Positions 1 to 6,115 of a stretch of 8,461 nucleotides of DNA are shown in pieces. The position numbers and the translations under genes were made by a program. The stretch spans positions 1-8,461 of the forward strand of contig DATLJU010000277.1 of the NCBI GenBank assembly GCA_035538735.1, written 5' to 3'. The notes beneath the pieces are model-generated. The model was given only the letters and a program-made list of their open reading frames with translations. It was not told where the DNA came from and did no database searches. Position 1 is the stretch's first letter. Every line of letters begins with the position of its first letter. Origin of the DNA: Anaeromyxobacter_A sp035538735 (GTDB taxonomy: Bacteria; Myxococcota; Myxococcia; Myxococcales; Anaeromyxobacteraceae).

Positions 1-1
1 C

Positions 2-508
2 CCCACAACCCTCTCCCCCGCCGGGGGAGAGGGCAGGGAGAGGGGGCACGCTCCGAGCGCAGCTCCGGCCCCGGCCGCGAAGGACAACCCCTCCGCCCCT
101 GCCGCCGAGCGCTGGCGTGCCGCGGTCACCGAGGTGGAGCGGGCGAGCCCGGCGCTCGCCAACGCGCTCAAGCACGCCGTGCTGACGGGGATGACCGAGG
201 GCGAGATCGCGGTCCGCATGACGCCGGGGATGCCGCTCTCCACGGTCGAGCGCCGGCGGGCCGACATCGAAGCGCTCTTCGCGCGCCACTTCGGCCGGCC
301 GGTGCGGCTCGAGCTCTCGAAGGCACCGGCCGGGGCCGAGCCAGCGTCCCCATCCACCGCCGCGGCGGGGCAGTCGCTCGCGGCGGCCGAGCAGGCCGAG
401 CGCGCGGAGCGCACCGCGCGCGTCACGAGCGCCGCTCGTGCCCACCCCAACATCCAGCAGGCGACCCGCATCCTGGACGGCGAAGTGACGAAGATCGAGG
501 AGCTCTAA
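2..508 (+). CDS. dnaX: DNA polymerase III subunit gamma/tau, C-terminal part (5' truncated)
   Basis: This is the 3' end of a reading frame that is open from the left window edge, with 168 codons visible before the TAA at 506-508. No start belongs here; the gene begins upstream. DnaX is the clamp-loader ATPase subunit of the replicative polymerase. The ATPase domains are outside the window, so the call rests on the tail. A Pro/Ala/Gly-rich linker (about residues 1-36 of the visible part) is followed by a compact domain starting ERWRAAV and then SPALANALKHA, as in the tau C-terminal domain. The last residues, HPNIQQATRILDGEV, resemble the HPxVQ...RIFGGEV ending common in DnaX. The stop codon abuts the ybaB ATG, and dnaX-ybaB-recR is a classic bacterial gene order, which supports the call strongly. 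The first part of the visible linker is encoded by a palindromic repeat, listed separately. Confidence 0.85.
   Translation, partial: PTTLSPAGGEGRERGHAPSAAPAPAAKDNPSAPAAERWRAAVTEVERASPALANALKHAVLTGMTEGEIAVRMTPGMPLSTVERRRADIEALFARHFGRPVRLELSKAPAGAEPASPSTAAAGQSLAAAEQAERAERTARVTSAARAHPNIQQATRILDGEVTKIEEL
9..46. repeat. Palindromic GC-rich repeat inside the dnaX linker
   Basis: Positions 9-19 (CCCTCTCCCCC) and 23-33 (GGGGGAGAGGG) form a perfect 11-bp inverted repeat around the 3-nt loop GCC. A further GGGAGAGGGGG at 36-46 nearly repeats the right arm. Elements of this look (CCCTCTCCCC...GGGGAGAGGGCAGGG) are dispersed between genes in many high-GC proteobacterial genomes; that is general knowledge, not a search result. 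Here the element is read in frame as part of dnaX. It lies 8 bases from the window edge, so its left boundary cannot be fixed. Confidence 0.6.
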
Positions 509-829
509 ATGCCCGGCATCGACATCCAGCACCTCATGCGCCAGGCGCGCAAGCTCGAGAAGGCCATGGCCGACGCGCGCGCCTCGCTCGACCAGATCTC
601 GGTCGAGGCGGAGAGCGGCGGCGGGCTGGTGAAGGTGAAGATGGACGGACGCTGCACCCTGCTCAAGCTCGAGATCGACGCCAAGGCCGTCGACCCCGCC
701 GACAAGGGCATGCTCGAGGACCTCGTCACCGCCGCGATCAACGCCGGCGCCGAGAAGGCGCGCGCCGCGGCGGACGAGCACCTCAAGAAATCCACCGGCG
801 GGATCCAGGTCCCCGGCCTCCCGTACTGA
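509..829 (+). CDS. ybaB: YbaB/EbfC family nucleoid-associated DNA-binding protein
   Basis: This 106-residue protein has the usual length and layout of the YbaB/EbfC family, small homodimeric DNA-binding proteins associated with the nucleoid. An N-terminal helix rich in Lys, Glu and Arg (HLMRQARKLEKAMADARAS, about 8-26) is followed by a beta region, GGGLVKVKMDGRCTLLKLEID (37-57), and a C-terminal helix beginning with the family signature MLEDLVTAAINAGAEKA (68-84). The ATG directly follows the dnaX TAA. A GAGGAG at 497-502 lies within the dnaX end with 6-nt spacing, so translation is probably coupled to dnaX. It is followed after 9 bases by recR. YbaB genes usually sit between dnaX and recR, and a recombination or repair accessory role has been proposed for the family. 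The identity is secure; the precise role in this organism is not. Confidence 0.93.
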   Translation: MPGIDIQHLMRQARKLEKAMADARASLDQISVEAESGGGLVKVKMDGRCTLLKLEIDAKAVDPADKGMLEDLVTAAINAGAEKARAAADEHLKKSTGGIQVPGLPY

Positions 830-838
830 GGCGCCCAG

Positions 839-1435
839 GTGGCGGTTGCCGATCCCATTGCACGGCTCGTGAAGGAGCTGGCGCGGCTGCCGGGCATCGG
901 CGAGAAGACCGCCCAGCGCCTCGCGTTCCACATCCTCAAGGCGGGCGCCGGCTACGCGGGCGACCTCGCCGGCGCCATCACCGGCGTGGTGCGCGACGTC
1001 CGGCTCTGCTCCTCGTGCCAGACGCTCACCGACAAGGATCCGTGCGCCATCTGCGCCAACCCCCAGCGGGACGCCCGGACGATCTGCGTCGTGGAGGGCG
1101 TGCCCGACCTCGTCGCCCTCGAGCGCACCCATGAATACCGCGGCCGATATCACGTGCTGCACGGCGCGCTGTCGCCGCTCGACGGCGTCGGTCCCTCCGA
1201 GCTCAAGATCCGCGAGCTGCTGCTCCGGCTGGAGCAGGCCCCTGTCGACGAGGTGATCCTCGCGACCAACCCGGACGTCGAGGGGGAGGCGACCGCGCTC
1301 TACCTCACGAAGCTCCTCAAGCCGCTCGGCGTGAAGGTGACGCGCATCGCTCAAGGCGTTCCCATGGGCGGCGATCTGGAATACGCTGATCAAGTGACGC
1401 TCGCGCGCGCGCTGTCCGGCCGCCGCGAGCTGTGA
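839..1435 (+). CDS. recR: Recombination mediator protein RecR
   Basis: RecR works with RecO and RecF to load RecA onto SSB-coated gapped DNA. The 198-residue protein has the normal family length and all domains in order. These are a helix-hairpin-helix LPGIGEKTAQRLAF (17-30); a zinc motif with C57, C60, C69 and C72; a Toprim domain opening ICVVEG (82-87) with E86; the conserved TNPDVEGEATA (143-153); and the C-terminal RIAQGVPMGGDLEYADQVTL segment before the GRREL end. The start is the GTG at 839, preceded by GAGG at 828-831 with 7-nt spacing. That GAGG overlaps the ybaB stop codon, so coupling is likely. No in-frame ATG nearby would give a better N-terminus. The gene sits between ybaB and mglB; the gap to mglB is 51 bases and holds no clear terminator. 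Confidence 0.97.
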   Translation: MAVADPIARLVKELARLPGIGEKTAQRLAFHILKAGAGYAGDLAGAITGVVRDVRLCSSCQTLTDKDPCAICANPQRDARTICVVEGVPDLVALERTHEYRGRYHVLHGALSPLDGVGPSELKIRELLLRLEQAPVDEVILATNPDVEGEATALYLTKLLKPLGVKVTRIAQGVPMGGDLEYADQVTLARALSGRREL

Positions 1436-1486
1436 TCCCCGAGCAGGCTCTCGAGTCGAGGCGTTGTCGCGAGGAGCGCGAGGTCC

Positions 1487-1966
1487 ATGAACTCAGGGCT
1501 GGTGATGTACGAGGAGGAATTCCGGCAGATCGCCGGGATCTGCGACCGTCTCACGCGCGACGCGAACGCGAAGGTCGTCTTCCTCATCGACAAGAACGGA
1601 CAGCTCATCGCCTCGAGCGGTCAGGCGCAGAACCTCGACACGACCTCCCTCGCCTCGCTCACCGCCGGTAACGTGGCGGCCATGGGCGGCCTCGCGAAGC
1701 TCATCGGCGAGAAGGAGTTCCCGAACCAGTTCCACGAGGGGGAGCGCGAGTCGCTCCACATGAGCATCGTGGGCGGCCGGGTGGTGCTGGTCGTCATCTT
1801 CGACGCGAAGAGCTCGCTGGGCCTGGTGCGCCTGCGGGTGAAGAAAGCGGGCGAGGAGCTGGCCAGGGTGTTCGAGGCGCTCGCGCAGAGGCAGGTGACC
1901 CCGGGGGCACAGAGCCCGTTCGCCGAGATCACCGACGACGACATCGACCACCTGTTCAACGAGTAG
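1487..1966 (+). CDS. mglB: MglB, roadblock/LC7-domain regulator of the MglA GTPase
   Basis: MglB is a homodimeric roadblock/LC7 protein that stimulates GTP hydrolysis by MglA and helps confine active MglA to the leading cell pole in myxobacteria. The 159-residue length is that of the M. xanthus protein. The residues around 7-16 (MYEEEFRQIA), the DANAKVVFLIDKNGQLI strand pair (25-41), the TTSLASLTAGNVAAMGGLAKLIGE helix region (52-75) and FPNQFHEGERESLHMSIV (78-95) match the family closely. The acidic C-terminus SPFAEITDDDIDHLF corresponds to the tail that contributes to the MglA interaction. The ATG at 1487 is chosen because it gives the family length. Candidate Shine-Dalgarno sequences are GAGGAG at 1471-1476 and a close GAGG at 1480-1483. 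A second in-frame ATG at 1505 would remove six residues and cannot be excluded. The gene ends two bases before mglA, so the pair is almost certainly co-translated. Confidence 0.96.
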   Translation: MNSGLVMYEEEFRQIAGICDRLTRDANAKVVFLIDKNGQLIASSGQAQNLDTTSLASLTAGNVAAMGGLAKLIGEKEFPNQFHEGERESLHMSIVGGRVVLVVIFDAKSSLGLVRLRVKKAGEELARVFEALAQRQVTPGAQSPFAEITDDDIDHLFNE

Positions 1967-1968
1967 AC

Positions 1969-2547
<579 letters not shown>

Positions 2548-2556
<9 letters not shown>

Positions 2557-2567
2557 CACCGGGTAGC
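2548..2567. repeat. 10-bp tandem direct repeat over the mglA stop codon
   Basis: ACCGGGTAGC occurs twice head to tail, at 2548-2557 and 2558-2567. The first copy holds the mglA TAG stop. The second TAG is in a different frame, so it is not a backup stop. It is probably a small slippage duplication. Confidence 0.6.
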
Positions 2568-2657
2568 CTCACGGCCGCCCGGCCCTCCCGCACTCCCCCC
2601 ACATGGCCCGCGCCCGCCGGCCCGGCGCGGTGGTTTCATGGCCGGGAGGAGGCCGCC

Positions 2658-3140
2658 ATGCAGCTCTCCACGGTGACGATCGAGAAGCCGGAGGACGTGA
2701 ACGTCATCCTCGGGCAGTCGCACTTCATCAAGACGGTGGAGGACCTGCACGAGGCGCTCGCCGGGGCGTCGTCGCAGCTCCGGTTCGGAATCGCGTTCTG
2801 CGAGTCGTCGGGGCCGCGGCTGGTCCGGCGCAGCGGGAACGATCCGGCGCTGGTCGAGCTCGCCACCCGCGCCGGGCTGGCGCTCGGCGCGGGCCACTGC
2901 TTCGTGGTGTTCCTGCGCGAGGGCTACCCCGTCAACGTGCTGAACCAGGTGAAGTCGGTGCCGGAGGTGTGCCGCGTGTATTGCGCGACCGCCAACCCGG
3001 TCCAGGTCGTGATCGCGGAGACCGACCAGGGGCGCGGCATCCTCGGCGTCGTCGACGGCGGGACGCCGCTGGGTGTCGAGCGGGAGGAGGACGTCCGCGA
3101 GCGCAAGGACCTGCTCCGGCGCATCGGATACAAGCTGTAG
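2658..3140 (+). CDS. Adenosine-specific kinase family protein (former DUF355)
   Basis: This 160-residue protein matches the small family annotated as adenosine-specific kinase, common in archaea and scattered in bacteria. The annotation derives largely from structural work on an archaeal member; the reaction is not well established in bacteria. Conserved blocks are EKPEDVNVILGQSHFIKTVEDLHEAL (9-34, in two adjoining parts), FGIAFCESSGPRLVRRSGND (43-62), GAGHCFVVFL (77-86), PVNVLNQVKSVPEVCR (91-106), YCATANPVQVVIAETDQGRG (108-127), ILGVVDG (128-134), and the RKDLLRRIGYKL end. The length is normal for the family. The ATG at 2658 is fixed by GGGAGGA at 2644-2650 with 7-nt spacing. The frame is open far upstream as a shadow of mglA, so the longer version is rejected. 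It lies about 100 bp after mglA with no clear terminator between, so read-through is possible. No purine-salvage genes are nearby. Confidence 0.9.
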   Translation: MQLSTVTIEKPEDVNVILGQSHFIKTVEDLHEALAGASSQLRFGIAFCESSGPRLVRRSGNDPALVELATRAGLALGAGHCFVVFLREGYPVNVLNQVKSVPEVCRVYCATANPVQVVIAETDQGRGILGVVDGGTPLGVEREEDVRERKDLLRRIGYKL

Positions 3141-3154
3141 GGCGGGAGCCCGCC
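3141..3154. terminator. Small GC hairpin between convergent genes
   Basis: GGCGGG-AG-CCCGCC, a perfect inverted repeat, starts right after the stop of the kinase-family gene and 14 bases from the end of the convergent transporter gene. Neither strand shows a T tract after it, so it is a weak candidate for a bidirectional terminator or RNA 3'-end stabiliser. Confidence 0.3.
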
Positions 3155-3168
3155 CAACATCCAGGTGC

Positions 3169-4311
3169 TCACCGCGATCGGTGCGTCCCGGCCACCTCCT
3201 CGCCCGCGAGCTCGCGCTCGCTCATCCGGGCCAGGGTGAGGAAGAAGGCGACGACGAGCGGGCCGGCCAGCACGCCGATGAGGCCGAACATCTCGATGCC
3301 GCCCAGGAGCCCCAGGAAGACGAGGCCGGTGTGCATCTTGGCCGAGCCGCCCAGCAGGAGCGGCCGCCCGACATGCTCTGCGCCGACCACCGCCACGACG
3401 CACCACGCCGCGAGCCCGAGCCCGGCCGCGAGGTGGCCCGTGAATGCGAGGAGCAGCACCGCCGGGACCCACACCACGAGCGTCCCCACCACGGGCACGA
3501 ACGAGGCGATGGCGGTGAGGAACCCGAAGAAGATGGGGTGCGGGACGCCGAAGATCACGTAGCCCGCGCCCGCCGCGAGGCCCTGGAACACCGCCGCCGC
3601 CACCGTGCCGAGCAGCGTCGCCGCAGCCACCTTGCGGAACTCCTCGATGAGCTGGTGGGTCTGGCCTGGCCGGAGCGGCGACACGTTCGCGAGCCAGCGC
3701 ACGATGACGTGCCCGTCGAGGACGAGGAAGTAGAAAGCGCCGAGCAGCACCACCGTGTGGAAGGCGGCCTCGCTCGAGGCGGCGAGGAGGGAGGGCGCGG
3801 CGTGCCGGGCCCACGAGAGGGCCTGGTCGGCCCACCCGCCGAGCTGCTCGCGCGAGACGTGTGCCAGTCGCAGCGCCTGCTCGAGGAGATCGTGCGCCTG
3901 GCCCGAGAGCTTCGCGCTGGCCAGATCGCTCGGCTGGCGGACGCCGAGCGTGTCGCGCACGAACGTGAGGCCGGCGAGGACCCGCTGGGTGGCGAACCCC
4001 ACCACCGTCGCGAACGGGGCGATGATGACCACCAGCACGAGGATCGTGAGGAGCGCGCCGGCGGTGCGGCGACGGCCATGGAGCAGGCGGGTGGACCATC
4101 GCAGGGCCGGCTGGAAGGCGGACGCGAGGAGGGTCGCGAGGAAGAGCGGGCCGCGGAACGGCCACGCCACGTACCCCAGGAGCGCGACGGCGATGGCCAG
4201 CAGCACGAGGAGCGCGGGGCGCGCCCGCGATCCGGGCTCGTCGCGGCGGGTCGTCCGGGGCCGGGCGGGCTCGCCGGGGTGAGGCTCGGACGGCAGCTGT
4301 GGCTGTTCCAT
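3169..4311 (-). CDS. AI-2E/PerM family transporter-like membrane protein
   Basis: The 380-residue inner-membrane protein fits the AI-2E transporter (PerM/TqsA, formerly UPF0118) family. Members export or exchange varied substrates, so the autoinducer-2 name does not define the substrate here. After a hydrophilic Pro/Arg-rich tail of about 30 residues come hydrophobic segments at about 32-50, 55-70 and 84-107. A long polar region (110-178) typical of the family follows, then segments near 183-200, 227-255, 258-290, 292-312 and 328-361. Family landmarks are FVPVVGTLVVWVPAVLL (271-287) and MFGLIGVLAGPLVVAFF (341-357). The ATG at 4311 is the only good start in frame, but its Shine-Dalgarno is poor, so the N-terminus is somewhat uncertain. 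It is convergent with the kinase-family gene and divergent from the glycosylase gene over 62 bp. No luxS or quorum-sensing gene is visible nearby. Confidence 0.9.
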   Translation of the reverse strand: MEQPQLPSEPHPGEPARPRTTRRDEPGSRARPALLVLLAIAVALLGYVAWPFRGPLFLATLLASAFQPALRWSTRLLHGRRRTAGALLTILVLVVIIAPFATVVGFATQRVLAGLTFVRDTLGVRQPSDLASAKLSGQAHDLLEQALRLAHVSREQLGGWADQALSWARHAAPSLLAASSEAAFHTVVLLGAFYFLVLDGHVIVRWLANVSPLRPGQTHQLIEEFRKVAAATLLGTVAAAVFQGLAAGAGYVIFGVPHPIFFGFLTAIASFVPVVGTLVVWVPAVLLLAFTGHLAAGLGLAAWCVVAVVGAEHVGRPLLLGGSAKMHTGLVFLGLLGGIEMFGLIGVLAGPLVVAFFLTLARMSERELAGEEVAGTHRSR

Positions 4312-4337
4312 CGGCGGGACTCTGGATCGGCTCCCCG

Positions 4338-4343
4338 CATAAA
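4338..4343 (+). promoter_or_regulatory. Possible -10 element in the divergent promoter gap
   Basis: CATAAA is the only A/T-rich stretch in the 62-bp gap between the divergent transporter and glycosylase genes. It matches four of six positions of TATAAT, but no convincing -35 box lies 16-18 bases upstream. On the minus strand the same patch reads TTTATG. Confidence 0.2.
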
Positions 4344-4362
4344 CTGGGCGCCGCGGGAGATG

Positions 4363-4368
4363 AGAGGA
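4363..4368 (+). promoter_or_regulatory. Ribosome binding site deciding the GTG start of the glycosylase gene
   Basis: AGAGGA lies five bases before the GTG at 4374. This places the start there rather than at the in-frame ATG at 4299, which lies inside the divergent transporter gene and would add 25 unrelated residues. Confidence 0.65.
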
Positions 4369-4373
4369 AGCGG

Positions 4374-5060
4374 GTGCCGGACAGCCTAGAGCGGATCGCC
4401 TGCGATGTCGTGCGCTGCCGCGCCTGCCCCAGGCTCGTCGCCTGGCGCGAGGCGGTCGCGCGGGTGAAGCGCCGCGCCTACCGCGCCGAGACGTACTGGG
4501 GGCGGCCGGTGCCGGGCTTCGGCGACGCGCGGGCGGCGCTGCTCGTCGTCGGCCTCGCGCCGGGCGCTCACGGCGCGAACCGCACCGGGCGCATGTTCAC
4601 CGGCGACGCCTCGGGCGACTTCCTCTACGGGGCGCTGCACCGGGCCGGCCTTGCCTCCCAGCCCACCTCCGAGCGGCGCGAGGACGGCCTCGTGCTGCGC
4701 GGCTGCTACATCACCGCCGCGGCGCGCTGCGCGCCGCCGGACAACGCGCCCTCGGCGGACGAGCTCGCCCGCTGCGCGTCGTTCCTCGACCGCGAGCTCG
4801 CCCTCCTGCGCCCCAGGGCGGTGCTGGCGCTCGGGGCGGTCGCGTGGGGTGCCGCGCTGGCGGCGTTCGCGCGGGCCGGCGCGGAGGTGCCCCGCCCGCG
4901 GCCGCGCTTCGCCCACGGCGCCGAGCTGAGGCTCCGCGGCGCGCCGGCGCTTTTCGCGAGCTACCACGTCTCGCGCCAGAACACGCAGACCGGGAGGCTC
5001 ACACCGCAGATGCTCGACGCGGTCGTGCGGCGGGCCGCGCAGCTCGCCCTGGTACGTTGA
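4374..5060 (+). CDS. Family 5 uracil-DNA glycosylase (UDGb type), 4Fe-4S
   Basis: This enzyme excises uracil, and probably other deaminated bases, from DNA to start base-excision repair. Its 228 residues fit family 5 (UDGb), first known from thermophiles and common in high-GC bacteria. Motif A is GLAPGAHGANRTGR (60-73), followed by FTGDASGDFLY (75-85). Motif C is SYHVSRQNTQTGRLT near the C-terminus. The family 4/5 iron-sulfur ligands appear as C15 and C18 (CRAC) plus C119 and C134. C111 is an extra Cys. The CRACPRLVAWRE...YWGRPVPGFGD N-terminus also matches family 5. The GTG start gives the usual family length. The gene is divergent from the transporter and convergent with the binding-protein gene, with a candidate terminator right after it. 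It is isolated from other repair genes, so it is probably transcribed alone. All key residues are present. Confidence 0.93.
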   Translation: MPDSLERIACDVVRCRACPRLVAWREAVARVKRRAYRAETYWGRPVPGFGDARAALLVVGLAPGAHGANRTGRMFTGDASGDFLYGALHRAGLASQPTSERREDGLVLRGCYITAAARCAPPDNAPSADELARCASFLDRELALLRPRAVLALGAVAWGAALAAFARAGAEVPRPRPRFAHGAELRLRGAPALFASYHVSRQNTQTGRLTPQMLDAVVRRAAQLALVR

Positions 5061-5061
5061 C

Positions 5062-5083
5062 GCCTCCGCCCGGCGGACGCTTT
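5062..5083 (+). terminator. Candidate intrinsic terminator after the glycosylase gene
   Basis: An imperfect GC hairpin, GCCTCCGCC-C-GGCGGACGC (one mismatch, tight loop), starts two bases after the glycosylase TGA and is followed by TTT and then CCCC. The short T run makes it a weak to moderate terminator. It sits in the 63-bp gap between two convergent genes and may also block transcription from the right. Confidence 0.4.
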
Positions 5084-5123
5084 CCCCGACCCTCGGCAGG
5101 CCTGACCTGCGCGACCTGGGATG

Positions 5124-5978
5124 TCACTCCGGGTACGCGTTCAGGCCGTACATGGCGACCAGCGCGGAGCTCGGCTGGACGTTCGGTCCGAAGGCGCGGC
5201 GGAACACCTCGACGATCGCGTCGCTCGAGTAGATCTGCGAGAGCGCGCGGTTGACGGCGAGGCGAAAGGAAGCCGTGCCCGGCGGCAGGACGATGGCGTA
5301 CGGTTCGTAGCCCAGCTCCTCGCCCAGCAGCTCGTATTGCGATGGATCCTTGACCTTGCCGCCCAGCCCGAAGAGGAGGATCTTGTCGCCGGCCAGCGCG
5401 TCGGCCGTACCGGCTTCCAGGGTGGCGAGGCCTTCGTCGCGGCTCTTCACCGTCACGATGGTCGCGCTGACGAGCGCCGTCTTCAGGGCCTTGTCGAGCG
5501 CCTTCTGGTTCGTGGTGCCGGCGATCACCGCGATCTTCTTGCCGCCGAGCCCGTTGAGGGACTTCGCGCCGGAGGCCTTGCGCACGAGCAGCCCGGTGAC
5601 GTCGACGAACACCGGGCTCGAGAAGTCCACCTGCTCCATGCGCGAGAGCGTCGCCGTCGTCGCCCCGCACTCCATGTCAGCTTGGCCCTTGCGCACGAGC
5701 TCCAGTCGGTTCTGCACGGTCGCGGGAACCCATTTCACCGTGATGGGCTGGACCTTGAGCTGCTGCTCGATGCTCACGACGACCCGCTTGCACAGATCCA
5801 CCGTGTACCCGGTCGGCTGCTTGTTGTCCTCGTACGAGAACGGCAGCGCGTCGGTGCGGTAGGCGATTGTCACGGTCTTGGAATCGCGGATCTTCCTGAG
5901 CGTGTCGTCGAGCGCCTGGGCGTGAACCAGGACGGGGATGGCGAGCGAGGCCGCGAAGGCAACGATTCGTCGAGTCAC
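5124..5978 (-). CDS. Periplasmic amino-acid-binding protein, GltI-like (family 3)
   Basis: This 284-residue exported solute-binding protein is of the polar amino acid ABC type. The N-terminus TRRIVAFAASLAIPVLVHA followed by QA is a Sec signal peptide with likely cleavage after A20. The mature part opens DTLRKIRDSKTVTIAYR (25-41), then PFSYEDN (46-52) and QPTGYTVDLCKRV (54-66). It continues with VQNRLELVRKGQADMECGATTAT (88-110), RMEQVDFSSPVFV (113-125) and IAGTTNQKAL (152-161). The NR...ECGxTT...R pattern is that of the E. coli glutamate/aspartate-binding protein GltI, so an acidic or other polar amino acid is the likely ligand. Start choice: the GTG at 5978 has GGGAG with 7-nt spacing and gives the signal peptide; the frame is open far upstream only as a shadow. 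No permease or ATPase gene is visible, so the gene is an orphan within this window. It follows the patatin lipoprotein gene on the same strand after 137 bp. Confidence 0.9.
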   Translation of the reverse strand: MTRRIVAFAASLAIPVLVHAQALDDTLRKIRDSKTVTIAYRTDALPFSYEDNKQPTGYTVDLCKRVVVSIEQQLKVQPITVKWVPATVQNRLELVRKGQADMECGATTATLSRMEQVDFSSPVFVDVTGLLVRKASGAKSLNGLGGKKIAVIAGTTNQKALDKALKTALVSATIVTVKSRDEGLATLEAGTADALAGDKILLFGLGGKVKDPSQYELLGEELGYEPYAIVLPPGTASFRLAVNRALSQIYSSDAIVEVFRRAFGPNVQPSSALVAMYGLNAYPE

Positions 5979-5979
5979 T

Positions 5980-5990
5980 GGGAGTCTCCC
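5980..5990 (-). promoter_or_regulatory. Shine-Dalgarno inside an 11-bp palindrome
   Basis: On the minus strand GGGAG-A-CTCCC ends one base before the GTG start of the binding-protein gene. The left arm is the Shine-Dalgarno (7-nt spacing) and the right arm is its exact complement. Folding as a 4-bp stem with a 3-nt loop would hide the ribosome binding site. Confidence 0.45.
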
Positions 5991-5998
5991 TTGGAAAG

Positions 5999-6021
5999 GG
6001 CGCGCGAACAGTACGCGCGCC
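5999..6021. repeat. Perfect 8-bp inverted repeat in the binding-protein gene leader
   Basis: GGCGCGCG (5999-6006) and CGCGCGCC (6014-6021) are exact reverse complements around the 7-nt loop AACAGTA. The element lies about 20-43 bases upstream of the binding-protein start codon. Confidence 0.55.
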
Positions 6022-6050
6022 GAAGCTCGTGTCGGACCGCATTGGAGCGG

Positions 6051-6074
6051 CTCCTCGTGACTCGTCACGAGGAG
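6051..6074. repeat. Perfect 10-bp inverted repeat between patatin and binding-protein genes
   Basis: CTCCTCGTGA (6051-6060) and TCACGAGGAG (6065-6074) are exact reverse complements around CTCG. GCGG at 6047-6050 and CCGC at 6079-6082 could extend the stem past a 4-nt bulge. It lies 41 bases past the patatin stop and about 73 bases before the binding-protein start. No T tract follows on the minus strand. It could be an operator for a dimeric regulator, an mRNA-processing hairpin, or a terminator without a T run. Confidence 0.6.
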
Positions 6075-6115
6075 GGGGCCGCGAGTGCGCGCGGGTGGCT
6101 GGCTGCATCGGACCA

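Noticed and set aside
1436..1486. Promoter for mglBA in the recR-mglB gap
   Set aside because: Only a short CTCGA-G-TCGAG palindrome (1450-1460) is present; no -35/-10 pair can be recognised.
2557..2657. Terminator or small RNA between mglA and the kinase gene
   Set aside because: The gap is GC-rich with scattered short complementary stretches but has no defined hairpin followed by a T tract.
3169..4311. Transporter as evidence for an AI-2 quorum-sensing locus
   Set aside because: The family name is historical and members carry varied substrates. No luxS, lsr or quorum-sensing gene is in the window.
4299..4373. ATG start at 4299 for the uracil-DNA glycosylase
   Set aside because: It overlaps the start of the divergent transporter gene, adds 25 residues unlike the family and has no ribosome binding site, unlike the GTG at 4374.
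3073..4389. A 438-codon open frame on the plus strand antisense to the transporter gene
   Set aside because: Its translation is a low-complexity Arg/Glu/Gly-rich product typical of the shadow of a high-GC gene. The opposite strand encodes a clear multi-segment membrane protein.
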